A program made the position numbers and the translations under genes. The notes under the pieces are model-generated. The model saw only the letters and a program-made list of their open reading frames with translations. It was not told the DNA's origin and searched no databases. A stretch of DNA of 64,000 bases, taken from an uncultured Alphaproteobacteria bacterium (GTDB lineage Bacteria > Pseudomonadota > Alphaproteobacteria > Caulobacterales > Caulobacteraceae). Where the stretch lies: assembly GCA_903822175.1 (NCBI GenBank), contig CAIJOB010000013.1, forward strand, positions 1 to 64,000, written 5' to 3'. This document shows, piece by piece, positions 33,222 through 44,045 of the stretch (its first letter is position 1; each line of letters opens with the position of its first letter).

Positions 33222-34643
33222 TTACAACAGGATAAGCGCGGCAATTCCCAGAAGTGCGAGGAAACCGAAGAAGTCGGTCATGAAGGTGACCACCACCGAC
33301 GACGAGACTGCGGGGTCGCGTCCGAGCCGCTCCAGCACGATGGGGGCGAGGATGCCCCCCAACGCGGCGACGAACAGATTGGCGATGATCGCCAGGAAGA
33401 CCACCAGCGACAGCTTGAAGTCGTGCAGCCAGAGGAACAGGCCCGCGCCCAGCATGAAGCCGATGGCGGCGCCGTTCAGCAGGCCGACGATCAGCTCACG
33501 GGCGATGATGCGGACGGCGTTGGCGGCGTTCAGCTCCTTGGTGGCGATGGCGCGCACGGCCACCGTCAGGGCCTGGGTGCCGGCGTTGCCGCCCAGGGAC
33601 GAGACGATCGGCAGCAGCATCACCAGGACCGCGATCTTGGCGATCATCGGCTGGAACGGGCCGATCACGGTCACGGCGATCGCCTCGGTCGCCAGGTTGA
33701 CCACCAGCCAGGGCAGGCGCGAGCGGACGATGCCCAGGAAACCCGCGTCGCGGCCCGCGTCGGACACACCGGCCAGCGCCAGGATATCCTCCTCGGTTTC
33801 TTCCTGGATGACGCCGACGATGTCATCGACGGTGATCTGGCCGACCAGCCGGCCGCCGGCCTCGACAACCGGCGCCGAGATCAGCCGGTACTTGTCGAAG
33901 ATGTAGGCCACCTCTTCCTGGTCCATATCGACCGGGATCTCCGTGACCTGCTCCATGATCTGGGCGAGCGGGGTGTCGCGCGACGCGCGCAGCAGGTGGC
34001 TGACCGGGCAGGCGCCCACCGGCTTGTAAGACGGGTCCACCACATAGACGTCGAAGAATAGCTCCGGCAGCTCCTCGCCCTCGCGGCGCAGGTAGTCGAT
34101 GGCGTGGCCGACGGTCCAGAACTGCGGCGCGGCCACCACCTCGCGCTGCATCAGCCGCCCGGCGGTCTCGTCCTCATAGGCCAGCGTGGTCTCGATCGCC
34201 GCCCGCTCGGTCTCGGGCATCGCGGCCAGCACCTGGGCCCGCTTGTCGGCCTCCAGGTCGTCGACGACGTCGGCAGCGTCGTCGCTCTCCATCTCGCCAA
34301 GCGCCTTGGCCAGGACCTGGCTGGGCACGTGCTCGAGGATCTCTTCGCGGATCTCGTCGTCGAGTTCGGTCAGCACCTCGCCGAGGATCTCGGGGTCCAG
34401 GTGCGGGACCAGCTCCTCGCGGTCATCCGCCGAGAGGAAGCCCATCAGGTCGGCGACGTCGGCCGGGTGCAGGGCGCCCAGCAGCTCGCGCAGGCGCTCG
34501 GTGTCCCCGCGGTCGAGCGCGTCGACCACCATCGGGACGTAGGCCGGATTTAGGGAATAGTCCTCGCCAAGCGCGAGGTCTTCCAGGTCCTCTTCGTCCT
34601 CAGGTCGCGACTTCAGCTCAAGGTCGTCCGTTTCACGGCTCAT
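33222..34643 (-). CDS. mgtE: Magnesium transporter MgtE
   Basis: Mg2+ channel/transporter of 473 residues. Order: N-terminal MgtE_N helical domain (about 35-140), a CBS-domain pair (about 150-285) that senses Mg2+, a plug helix, then the five-helix membrane domain with L-P-I-V-S-S-L-G-G-N-A-G-T-Q, which lines the ion pore. GGGAGG precedes the ATG. The upstream gap to tRNA-Leu is only 64 bases, too short for a Mg2+ riboswitch. spmX follows on the same strand, 87 bases downstream. Confidence 0.95.
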   Translation of the reverse strand: MSRETDDLELKSRPEDEEDLEDLALGEDYSLNPAYVPMVVDALDRGDTERLRELLGALHPADVADLMGFLSADDREELVPHLDPEILGEVLTELDDEIREEILEHVPSQVLAKALGEMESDDAADVVDDLEADKRAQVLAAMPETERAAIETTLAYEDETAGRLMQREVVAAPQFWTVGHAIDYLRREGEELPELFFDVYVVDPSYKPVGACPVSHLLRASRDTPLAQIMEQVTEIPVDMDQEEVAYIFDKYRLISAPVVEAGGRLVGQITVDDIVGVIQEETEEDILALAGVSDAGRDAGFLGIVRSRLPWLVVNLATEAIAVTVIGPFQPMIAKIAVLVMLLPIVSSLGGNAGTQALTVAVRAIATKELNAANAVRIIARELIVGLLNGAAIGFMLGAGLFLWLHDFKLSLVVFLAIIANLFVAALGGILAPIVLERLGRDPAVSSSVVVTFMTDFFGFLALLGIAALILL

Positions 34644-34707
34644 CCGGACCTCCCTTGGCTTATTTCGAAGCGCGATTTTCCTGAGGGTTGTTAGGACCTT
34701 GTTTCAC

Positions 34708-34792
34708 TGGTGCGGTCGAGAAGACTCGAACTTCCACGGGTTGCCCCACAGCGACCTCAACGCTGCGCGTCTACCAATTCCGCCACGACCGC
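34708..34792 (-). tRNA. tRNA-Leu (anticodon GAG)
   Basis: 85-base cloverleaf with encoded CCA end at 34708. Acceptor stem GCGGTCG pairs with CGACCGC. The anticodon stem CAGCG/CGCTG encloses TTGAGGT with anticodon GAG. The variable arm is long (TGGGGCAACCCG), as expected for class II tRNA-Leu; the T-loop reads GTTCGAGTC. Confidence 0.97.
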
Positions 34793-34879
34793 TCGTGGTG
34801 AGCCGCGGGGGGTAGCAAACGGCGGAGGCTTTGTGAAGGGCGGGAAGCAACGCCCTGCCCGATCAGGCGAATTGGCTGC

Positions 34880-35200
34880 CTACTGGCCGCCGGCCATGAA
34901 GTCGTAGACGTTGGCCTCACGGGTCACGGCGATGGAGATTTTCTCGTCGTTGATCTGGATTTCGCCGCGGGCGATCGGGTGGTTGTTGGCGAGGATCCAG
35001 ACCTCGTCATTCACCTGGGTGTCCAGCGGGATCACCGCGCCGCGGCCCATGCGCAGCAGCTGCTGCATGGGGAGCGTCGAGCGCCCCAGCACCACCTGAA
35101 TCTCGACATTGACGGCCTTGACCTGGCTCACGGATGTACGCCCCAAGAAACTCTGCAGACTCTCAACCCGGGCTTTGCGCTTCGCAGGCCCAGCGCCCAC
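34880..35200 (-). CDS. FliN-family (SpoA domain) motor switch protein
   Basis: Protein of 106 residues with one SpoA surface-presentation domain (about residues 30-100): [44 protein letters not shown]. In FliN this domain forms the flagellar C-ring. No other flagellar genes lie nearby, so the partner operon is elsewhere. The GTG at 35200 starts 12 bases from the divergent lipB ATG; an internal GTG at 35133 (VSQVKAV) is a possible alternative and would leave more promoter room. The role in motility is inferred from the family. Confidence 0.8.
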   Translation of the reverse strand: MGAGPAKRKARVESLQSFLGRTSVSQVKAVNVEIQVVLGRSTLPMQQLLRMGRGAVIPLDTQVNDEVWILANNHPIARGEIQINDEKISIAVTREANVYDFMAGGQ

Positions 35201-35212
35201 ATTGGCGGTGAC

Positions 35213-35938
35213 ATGCTTGACCGGGTGTTAAATCCAGCGACGAAAGCCCCGATTTTCGGGCGCGACGACGCTTTGCCGGCGGGCTGGGCGGTTTCGGCCG
35301 CGCCGGTGGCCTATCCAGACGCGGTGGCGGCCATGGAAGCCCGTGCCGCCGCGATCGCCGAGGGCCGCGCCGGCGAGGTCGTCTGGCTGCTGGAGCACCC
35401 GCCCCTCTACACCGCCGGCGTCTCGGCGAAGCCCGGCGATCTGCTGGAGCCGGAGCGGTTTCCGGTGTTCGAAAGCGGCCGCGGCGGCCAGTTCACCTAT
35501 CACGGCCCCGGCCAGCGGGTGGCCTATGTGATGCTCGACCTGACGAAGCGGGATCGCGACGTGCGCGCCTTCGTCGCAGCCCTGGAGGCCTGGGTGATCG
35601 GAGCGCTCGGGCGGTTCAACGTCGTGGGCGAGGTCCGCCCGGGCCGGGTCGGCGTCTGGGTAGAGCGGCGGCAGGCCGGAGAGCCGGCCCGCGAGGACAA
35701 GATCGCCGCCATCGGCGTGAAGCTGCGCCGCTGGGTCTCCTTCCATGGCGTCTCGCTGAATGTCGAGCCGGAACTGGGCCATTTCAGCGGTATCGTGCCC
35801 TGCGGGGTCACCGATCATGGCGTCACCAGCCTGGTCGATCTGGGCTTGCCGGTGACCATGGACGAGGCCGACGCCGCCCTGCGCGCCAGCTTCGAAGCCG
35901 TGTTCGGACCGGTCGCGGACACCACGCCGCTCGCTTAA
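35213..35938 (+). CDS. lipB: Octanoyl-ACP:protein octanoyltransferase LipB
   Basis: Transfers octanoyl from ACP to lipoyl domains, first step of lipoate synthesis. 241 residues; catalytic K170 (in the IGVKLRR block, equivalent of E. coli K135) and C197 in the IVPCGV motif. Substrate-binding segments [12 protein letters not shown] and [11 protein letters not shown] are intact. The ATG at 35213 has weak ribosome signal; an earlier in-frame ATG at 34979 runs through the antisense of the FliN gene. Confidence 0.95.
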   Translation: MLDRVLNPATKAPIFGRDDALPAGWAVSAAPVAYPDAVAAMEARAAAIAEGRAGEVVWLLEHPPLYTAGVSAKPGDLLEPERFPVFESGRGGQFTYHGPGQRVAYVMLDLTKRDRDVRAFVAALEAWVIGALGRFNVVGEVRPGRVGVWVERRQAGEPAREDKIAAIGVKLRRWVSFHGVSLNVEPELGHFSGIVPCGVTDHGVTSLVDLGLPVTMDEADAALRASFEAVFGPVADTTPLA

Positions 35939-35980
35939 GCAGGCTTCACGAAGCTCGCCTTCGATGCGATGGGAGGGCCA

Positions 35981-36973
<993 letters not shown>

Positions 36974-37034
36974 GCCGTTTGACGGCGCTTGCGCGAGGCG
37001 CATTGTAGCCCCGGGTAGTCCTCGGGGGTGATGC

Positions 37035-39107
37035 GTGAAGGCTTTGACATTCGGCGTGCTGATCGGCGCGCTGGCCGTGCTGGCGGGGCCTGCATCGGCT
37101 GCTAAGGCACCGACCATCACCCAGTCGCTGGAGATGGTGTCCTACGGGTCGCCGAAGATCTCGCCGGATGGCCGCAAGGTCGTGTTCGAAGAGACCACCA
37201 CCAACTGGGAAACCAACGCGTTTGAGACCTCGCTGTGGCTGGCCGACGTGGCCAGCGGCCAGAAGCGGCGCCTGACGCTGGCGGTGAAGTCGTCGGGCGA
37301 CGCGGCCTGGTCGCCGGACGGCAAGTGGATCGCCTTCCTCTCCGACCGCCCGGGGCCGCTCGCCAAGTCGCCGGTCGACAGGCGCCAGCTCTACGTCATG
37401 CCCGCAGACGGCGGCGAGGCGCAGCAGCTGGGTGTCTTCGAAAAGGGCGCCAACGCCTTCGACTGGGCGCCGGATTCCAAGAGCCTGGCCGTGGCCGCCG
37501 AGACGCCCGAGCCCAAGGCCATGAAGGACCGCAAGGAGACCTTCGGCGACTACCACGTGATCCATGCCGACTATGGGATGGTGCAGCTGTGGCGTGTGGC
37601 CCTGCCCGCCGTCGACGCCATCGGACGCGTGGGGCCGGTTGGCCCGCCGACGCCGATCACCCACAGCGAGACCTTCAGCGTCGACGGCTTCGCCTTCTCG
37701 CCCGACGGCAAGACCATCGCCTTTTCGGCGCAGCGCGACCCCGACCTGATCTCGGCCTTCACCAGCGCGATCTACACGGTCAGCCTGGCCGATGGGGCGG
37801 TGAAAAAGATCGTCGATGCGCCCGGGCCCAACGTCGACCCGCACTGGTCGCCGGACGGATCGCAGATCGCCTTCCGCGCCGCGCCGGGGGCCAAATACTT
37901 CTTCTACGCCAACCAGAAGATCGTCGTGGTGGCCGCAGGCGGCGGGCCGGTGAAGGTGGTCGATCCGACCTTTGACGAGGACGCGGCCATCCTGCGCTGG
38001 GCGCCGGAGGGGATCTATTTCGCGGGCCGCCATGGGACCGATGCCGGCCTGTATCTCGCCGATCCGGCCGCGCTCACCTTCCGCGCCATCGCGCTTCCCG
38101 GCTCCGAGATCGCGGCGCGGTTCAGCTTCTCCGATGACTTCAAGCACGTGGCCTACGCCGGCGCCGGCGCGAACCGGTTCACCGAGATCTACGCCGCGAA
38201 TCTGCCGGCCGGCGCGCCTGCGCAGCTGACTCACGGCGGCGACCAGTTCTCAGGGATGGCCATCTCCAAGCGCGAGCTGGTGCAGTGGAAATCCGGCGAC
38301 GGGGCGCAGGTCGAGGGCGTGCTCTACAAGCCCGCAGACTTCGATCCGCACCGCAAATACCCGTTGCTGGTGGTGATCCACGGCGGTCCCACCGGCATCG
38401 ACATCCCGGCGCTCGGCCCCGACCGCTACTATCCGATCGAGCGGTTCGTGGAGAAGGGTGCGCTGGTGCTGCGGCCCAACTACCGGGGTTCAGCGGGCTA
38501 CGGCGAGAAGTTCAGGTCGCTGAACGTGCGCAACCTCGGCGTCGGGGACTACGCCGACGTGATCTCCGGCGTGGATTCCCTGATCGCCAAAGGCTTCGTC
38601 GACAAGGACAAGGTCGGCGCCATGGGCTGGAGCGAGGGCGGCTATATCTCGGCCTTCATCACCACCTCGTCGGACCGGTTCAAGGCGGTCTCAGTGGGCG
38701 CCGGCATCAGCGACTGGATGACCTACTACGCCAATACCGACATCACGCCGTTCACCGTTCAGTATCTGAAGGCGACACCGTGGGACGATCCGAAGATCTA
38801 CGCCAAGACCTCGCCGATCACCTACATCGCGCACGCCAAGACCCCGACGCTGATCCAGCAGGGCGGCGCCGACCGGCGCGTGCCGGTGGCCGACAGCTAC
38901 GAGCTGCGCCAGGCGCTGGAGGACAAGGGCGTGCCGGTGAAGATGGTGCTCTATGACGGCTTTGGTCATCCCATCAACAAGCCCAAGCAGCAGCGCGCGG
39001 TAATGGAGGAGAACGAGAACTGGTTCGGCCACTACATCTTCGGCGAACCGCTGGCGGCGGCGCTGACGCCGGACGTTCCGGCTAAGGGAGCGAAAGCGCC
39101 GGATTGA
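37035..39107 (+). CDS. S9 family dipeptidyl/acylaminoacyl peptidase, exported
   Basis: Prolyl-oligopeptidase-type serine peptidase of 690 residues. A signal peptide (about 1-22) precedes a seven-bladed propeller (about 30-410, repeated DGKWIAF-type SPDG motifs) and the alpha/beta-hydrolase domain (about 430-680) with S533 in GWSEGG, D613 in GGADRRVP and H645 in GFGHP. It would cleave short peptides in the periplasm. The GTG start has GGGGG upstream; a nearby ATG at 37031 is out of frame. It overlaps the convergent DUF805 gene at its 3' end by 26 bases. Confidence 0.92.
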   Translation: MKALTFGVLIGALAVLAGPASAAKAPTITQSLEMVSYGSPKISPDGRKVVFEETTTNWETNAFETSLWLADVASGQKRRLTLAVKSSGDAAWSPDGKWIAFLSDRPGPLAKSPVDRRQLYVMPADGGEAQQLGVFEKGANAFDWAPDSKSLAVAAETPEPKAMKDRKETFGDYHVIHADYGMVQLWRVALPAVDAIGRVGPVGPPTPITHSETFSVDGFAFSPDGKTIAFSAQRDPDLISAFTSAIYTVSLADGAVKKIVDAPGPNVDPHWSPDGSQIAFRAAPGAKYFFYANQKIVVVAAGGGPVKVVDPTFDEDAAILRWAPEGIYFAGRHGTDAGLYLADPAALTFRAIALPGSEIAARFSFSDDFKHVAYAGAGANRFTEIYAANLPAGAPAQLTHGGDQFSGMAISKRELVQWKSGDGAQVEGVLYKPADFDPHRKYPLLVVIHGGPTGIDIPALGPDRYYPIERFVEKGALVLRPNYRGSAGYGEKFRSLNVRNLGVGDYADVISGVDSLIAKGFVDKDKVGAMGWSEGGYISAFITTSSDRFKAVSVGAGISDWMTYYANTDITPFTVQYLKATPWDDPKIYAKTSPITYIAHAKTPTLIQQGGADRRVPVADSYELRQALEDKGVPVKMVLYDGFGHPINKPKQQRAVMEENENWFGHYIFGEPLAAALTPDVPAKGAKAPD

Positions 39108-39492
39108 GCGGGTTTGGGCCGTAGCGGTTGGTCCCGGCCTCGCCCGGCATGGCGCCCAGGTCCACGCCGGCCCAGATCAGGACGAGCGTGAAGAAGAAGT
39201 CGAAGAAGCTGTCGGGGCGCGGCCAGACCGCGAGGATCGCGACCAGCACCAGGGCCGCCCACCAGCCCGAGCGTCCGCGGTCGTGCAGGCGCTTCGAGAG
39301 TACGCAGGCGCCGCAATAGAACAGCGGCGGATAGACGAACCAGCCGGTGATCCAGTGCAGGGTCGCGCCGGCCACCGCCTCGTAGAAGATCAGCACGATC
39401 AGCAGGGTCGCCGCGGCGATCAGCGACGGCATGCGCGCCGCCCGGCCATTGGCCGAGAAGAACAGCTCGCTCCAGTCGGTCTGGCCGTTCAT
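39082..39492 (-). CDS. DUF805 membrane protein
   Basis: Small inner-membrane protein of 136 residues with four hydrophobic segments. Family signs: L-F-F-S-A-N-G-R-A-A-R, V-L-S-K-R-L-H-D-R-G-R-S-G-W-W, and a C-terminal G-T-N-R-Y-G-P-N-P-L. Function unknown. Its 3' end overlaps the S9 peptidase gene tail to tail by 26 bases. Confidence 0.9.
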   Translation of the reverse strand: MNGQTDWSELFFSANGRAARMPSLIAAATLLIVLIFYEAVAGATLHWITGWFVYPPLFYCGACVLSKRLHDRGRSGWWAALVLVAILAVWPRPDSFFDFFFTLVLIWAGVDLGAMPGEAGTNRYGPNPLNPALSLP

Positions 39493-39538
39493 GGCGCCCT
39501 CAGAGATTCTTGGCTGCGAGCATAGCCCGCGCCGGCGA

Positions 39539-41515
<1,977 letters not shown>

Positions 41516-41562
41516 TAAGCCCGTTCTTCCGAAGCAGCGGCCGGGACCTTAGATTGGCCCGC

Positions 41563-42057
41563 ATGAGCACGCCACAACTCTCCCCATCCGGTTTCGACCT
41601 GACCCCGCCTACCCCAGAGGAACGCAAGGCCCTGGAGGCCGCGCTGACCCGTGAAGAGGCCGAGGTCCTGCTGCATCACGGCACCGAGGCGCCGTTCTGC
41701 GGCGGGCTTTTGGACCAGAAGGACAGCGGAATCTACTGCTGCCGCCTCTGCGGCCTGCCGCTGTTCGAGCACAAGACCAAGTTCGAGAGCGGCACCGGCT
41801 GGCCTAGCTTCTGGGCCCCGGTGGACGAGACGCACGTCAAGGCGATCGAGGACCGCTCCTACGGCATGCTGCGCGTCGAGACGACCTGCGCCCGCTGCGG
41901 CAGCCATCAGGGCCACGTGTTCCCCGATGGCCCGCCACCGACCCGCCTGCGTTACTGCATCAATTCGGTGAGCCTGGAGTTCGTCCCCTACGGCGCGCCC
42001 CTGCCCGACCGCCTGGGCCGCGGCGAGGGTGTCGCCAAGGCCATCGAGAAAGCCTAG
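41563..42057 (+). CDS. msrB: Peptide methionine (R)-S-oxide reductase MsrB
   Basis: Repairs methionine-R-sulfoxide using thioredoxin. 164 residues, no signal peptide. Two zinc-binding CxxC pairs (in CRLCGLP and CARCGSHQGH), W-P-S-F-W motif near residue 80, and catalytic C132 in RYCINSVSLEF. I chose the ATG at 41563, with an upstream frame at 41506 that runs into the pccA leader. It converges with the SRPBCC gene, overlapping it by 4 bases. Confidence 0.95.
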   Translation: MSTPQLSPSGFDLTPPTPEERKALEAALTREEAEVLLHHGTEAPFCGGLLDQKDSGIYCCRLCGLPLFEHKTKFESGTGWPSFWAPVDETHVKAIEDRSYGMLRVETTCARCGSHQGHVFPDGPPPTRLRYCINSVSLEFVPYGAPLPDRLGRGEGVAKAIEKA

Positions 42058-42533
42058 CGCCCGGCCAACAGGGCTTCCAGCTTGGTGAGCTGACCTTCGT
42101 GGCCGGCGCGGGCGCGCTCGGTCCAGACGTCGTCGTGCATGGCGTCGAAGGTCAGGACCATCCGCACCTCGCCGCCGGCCGCCTCCAGTTCCACCACCGT
42201 CTCGACGTCATAGGGCGCAACGCCCGGCACGAAGTCGGTCAGCGTCGTATAGGCGAGCCGGCGGGGCGGCTCGACGGCGGTGTAGCTGACCTTGGCCTCC
42301 GTGGAGAGCGGCATGCCGACCTGCTTCATGAACGCGACCTGCTCCGGCGCCGTGGCGGTCATCAGATAGGCGAGCGCGCCGCCCGGCCGCAGATCCAGGT
42401 CGCGCACCGTCACCGAGAACCCCTCAGGACCCCACCAGGATTCGATTCCCCCCTTGGTGGTCCAGAGCGCCCAGACCTCTTCGAGCCCTGCCCGGTAGCT
42501 GCGTTCGATCGTCAGTCTGCGCCGCGTGGTCAT
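42054..42533 (-). CDS. SRPBCC (AHSA1-like) domain protein
   Basis: START-like domain protein of 159 residues: an N-terminal strand T-I-E-R-S-Y-R-A, W-A-L-W-T-x-x-x-G-I-E-S-W-W-G-P-E-G-F, and a C-terminal helix with W-T-E-R-A-R-A-G-H-E-G-Q-L. Its ATG overlaps the stop of the ArsR gene by 4 bases. ArsR-SRPBCC pairs are common in proteobacteria; the SRPBCC partner is thought to bind a hydrophobic ligand. Function unknown. Confidence 0.87.
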   Translation of the reverse strand: MTTRRRLTIERSYRAGLEEVWALWTTKGGIESWWGPEGFSVTVRDLDLRPGGALAYLMTATAPEQVAFMKQVGMPLSTEAKVSYTAVEPPRRLAYTTLTDFVPGVAPYDVETVVELEAAGGEVRMVLTFDAMHDDVWTERARAGHEGQLTKLEALLAGR

Positions 42534-42880
42534 TGGTCGGTCTCCCCAGGGTCGGCCGCGTCCGCGGCATGACGGCGCGCCAGTTCGGCGCCGAAACGGT
42601 CGAGGCGGCCCTCCCAGAGCCGGCGATAGCCGCGCGCCCAGGCGTCGAGCTCGGCGAAGGGCTCGGGCCGGAGCGCATAGATCCGCCGCTGGCCCTCCGG
42701 CCGCATGCTCACCACGCCGGCCTCGTGCAGGATCCGCAGATGCCGTGAGACGCCCGACTGGCGGATGTCCACCCGCTCGACGAGGTCGCCCACCGCGCAT
42801 TCGCCCAGCTTCATCGCCTCGACGATCCGCAGGCGGGTCGGGTCGGACAAGGCCTGGAAAAACGCTATCTGTATATCCAT
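42530..42880 (-). CDS. ArsR family transcriptional regulator
   Basis: Winged-helix repressor of 116 residues. The helix-turn-helix spans about residues 25-60: L-S-D-P-T-R-L-R-I, L-V-E-R-V-D-I-R-Q-S-G-V-S-R-H-L-R-I-L; the wing contains G-Q-R-R-I-Y. There is no CxC metal site, so it belongs to the non-metal subgroup linked to SRPBCC proteins. The ATG is immediately preceded by a large palindrome (42882-42903), so a ribosome site is absent and the transcript may be leaderless. It overlaps the SRPBCC gene and is expected to repress both. Confidence 0.9.
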   Translation of the reverse strand: MDIQIAFFQALSDPTRLRIVEAMKLGECAVGDLVERVDIRQSGVSRHLRILHEAGVVSMRPEGQRRIYALRPEPFAELDAWARGYRRLWEGRLDRFGAELARRHAADAADPGETDQ

Positions 42881-42881
42881 G

Positions 42882-42915
42882 TATATACACTAATATGTAT
42901 ATATCAGACAGTCAA
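42882..42915 (-). promoter_or_regulatory. ArsR operator overlapping a promoter, with leaderless start
   Basis: Perfect inverted repeat TATATACA (42882-42889) - 6 bases - TGTATATA (42896-42903) ends one base before the ArsR ATG (42878-42880). On the minus strand a TTGACT (42910-42915) followed after 17 bases by TAGTGT (42887-42892) would place the start of transcription at or near 42880, the first base of the ATG. The operator thus covers the -10 region. Confidence 0.7.
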
Positions 42916-42967
42916 ATCCCGCCGCTCGCGGGGGCGCGGGCGGCGGGATCAGTAGACCGGCGTTGAC

Positions 42968-43858
42968 TTAGGCGGCGAGGCGCACGGCCCGGCGGCGGTT
43001 GCGCACCATGGCGCCGGCCGCGCCGAAGCCCAGGATCATCAGGGCCCAGGAAGCCGGTTCCGGCACGCCGCCGGTGCCGAGGCTGTTGGTGATGGAGAAG
43101 TCGTTGGCGGTGATCAGCGGGCCGTTCGGATCGGCGGCGTTCAGAGCCGCCAGGAAGTCCGGGGCCGGAATGTAGGCCGGATCGATGGAGGCCGTCAGGA
43201 CTTCGTCACCGTTGGCGTTCTGGATGTTCAGCGACAGGTTGCTCCTGACGACCGCGGGGCCGGTCCGCAGCGCCACCGCGCAGATGTCTGGGCCGGGCGG
43301 GCAGGTGAACGGGACGTTGAACAGGGGGAAGCTGAAGTGGCTGCCGCCCGAGGTGCAGTCATCGCAACCGAGGAACCCGCTACCACCGGCGAAGACGTCC
43401 CCGCCGATGACCGAGGTGTACTCCGAGGCGCTGACGAAGCCCTGGCCGTCGGACGAGCTGTAGCTGAAGGATCCGGACGCAATATACATCGCGCCCGAAT
43501 ACTGCTCGGCCGCGAAGGCGTCCGATTGCACGACCGAGGTGACGCGCTGGTCCGCCGAGAGGAGGGTCGTGTAGTCGAACTCGGCCAGCGCGAAGAGCGG
43601 CTGGCTTTGCACCGCGCCTGCCGGCGCAAGCTTCACCGACAAGGTCGGATTGCTACCGCCGGTGTACGAGAACTGCGCGAAGCCGCCATTACCGTCATCC
43701 ACGGTATGGTTGCCGCTCCCACTGGCTTGGAGAAAGAGCGCGCTGACCGACCAAGTCTCGTTCGGAAACTGCTCCCCCGGGGCTTGTCCGCTGTTCGCCT
43801 GGGCCGAGCCTGCAATCGCCATTAGAGCCAGCCCAAGGGCCGCAATCATTTTCCGCAC
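42968..43858 (-). CDS. PEP-CTERM sorting domain protein (second)
   Basis: Exported surface protein of 296 residues. A signal peptide (about 1-22), then a Gly/Ser/Asn/Thr-rich beta-type domain with a Cys pair (GFLGCDDCTSGG) and a CPPGPDIC segment, and at the end the sorting signal VPEPASWAL, a hydrophobic ILGFGAAGAMV segment and basic RNRRR. It would be cleaved by exosortase after PEP. The start is GTG at 43858 with GGGAG upstream. A perfect-arm inverted repeat lies about 95 bases upstream. It is monocistronic. Confidence 0.93.
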   Translation of the reverse strand: MRKMIAALGLALMAIAGSAQANSGQAPGEQFPNETWSVSALFLQASGSGNHTVDDGNGGFAQFSYTGGSNPTLSVKLAPAGAVQSQPLFALAEFDYTTLLSADQRVTSVVQSDAFAAEQYSGAMYIASGSFSYSSSDGQGFVSASEYTSVIGGDVFAGGSGFLGCDDCTSGGSHFSFPLFNVPFTCPPGPDICAVALRTGPAVVRSNLSLNIQNANGDEVLTASIDPAYIPAPDFLAALNAADPNGPLITANDFSITNSLGTGGVPEPASWALMILGFGAAGAMVRNRRRAVRLAA

Positions 43859-43950
43859 GAGACACTCCCGAAATCCGCTGAAGGTGTTCAGTCAGGCCCT
43901 CAGCCGTTCTGAAGAACACCGTCATCTGCGGGGAGTGCGGGCGCGTCTAT

Positions 43951-43964
43951 TGCCTAGATAGGCA
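43951..43964. promoter_or_regulatory. Inverted repeat TGCCTA-N2-TAGGCA
   Basis: Perfect 6-bp arms around GA, about 95 bases upstream of the second PEP-CTERM gene. The spacing suits an operator or activator site. No regulator is named. Confidence 0.35.
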
Positions 43965-44004
43965 GGTTTGGTTCGCAAATCCCCTGTGACGGGAATCGGG
44001 ATGA

Positions 44005-44034
44005 GCGGCGTTCACCCAAGAGGCGAAACGCCGC
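44005..44034 (-). terminator. Hairpin downstream of the BON protein gene
   Basis: GCGGCGTT (44005-44012) and AACGCCGC (44027-44034) form a perfect 8-bp stem with a 14-base loop, 12 bases after the BON gene's stop. There is no T-run on either strand, so a terminator role is uncertain. Confidence 0.4.
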
Positions 44035-44045
44035 CCTCCGAGGGT

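Noticed and set aside
34644..34707. Mg2+ riboswitch (M-box) before mgtE
   Set aside because: Only 64 bases separate mgtE from tRNA-Leu, and no M-box core is visible.
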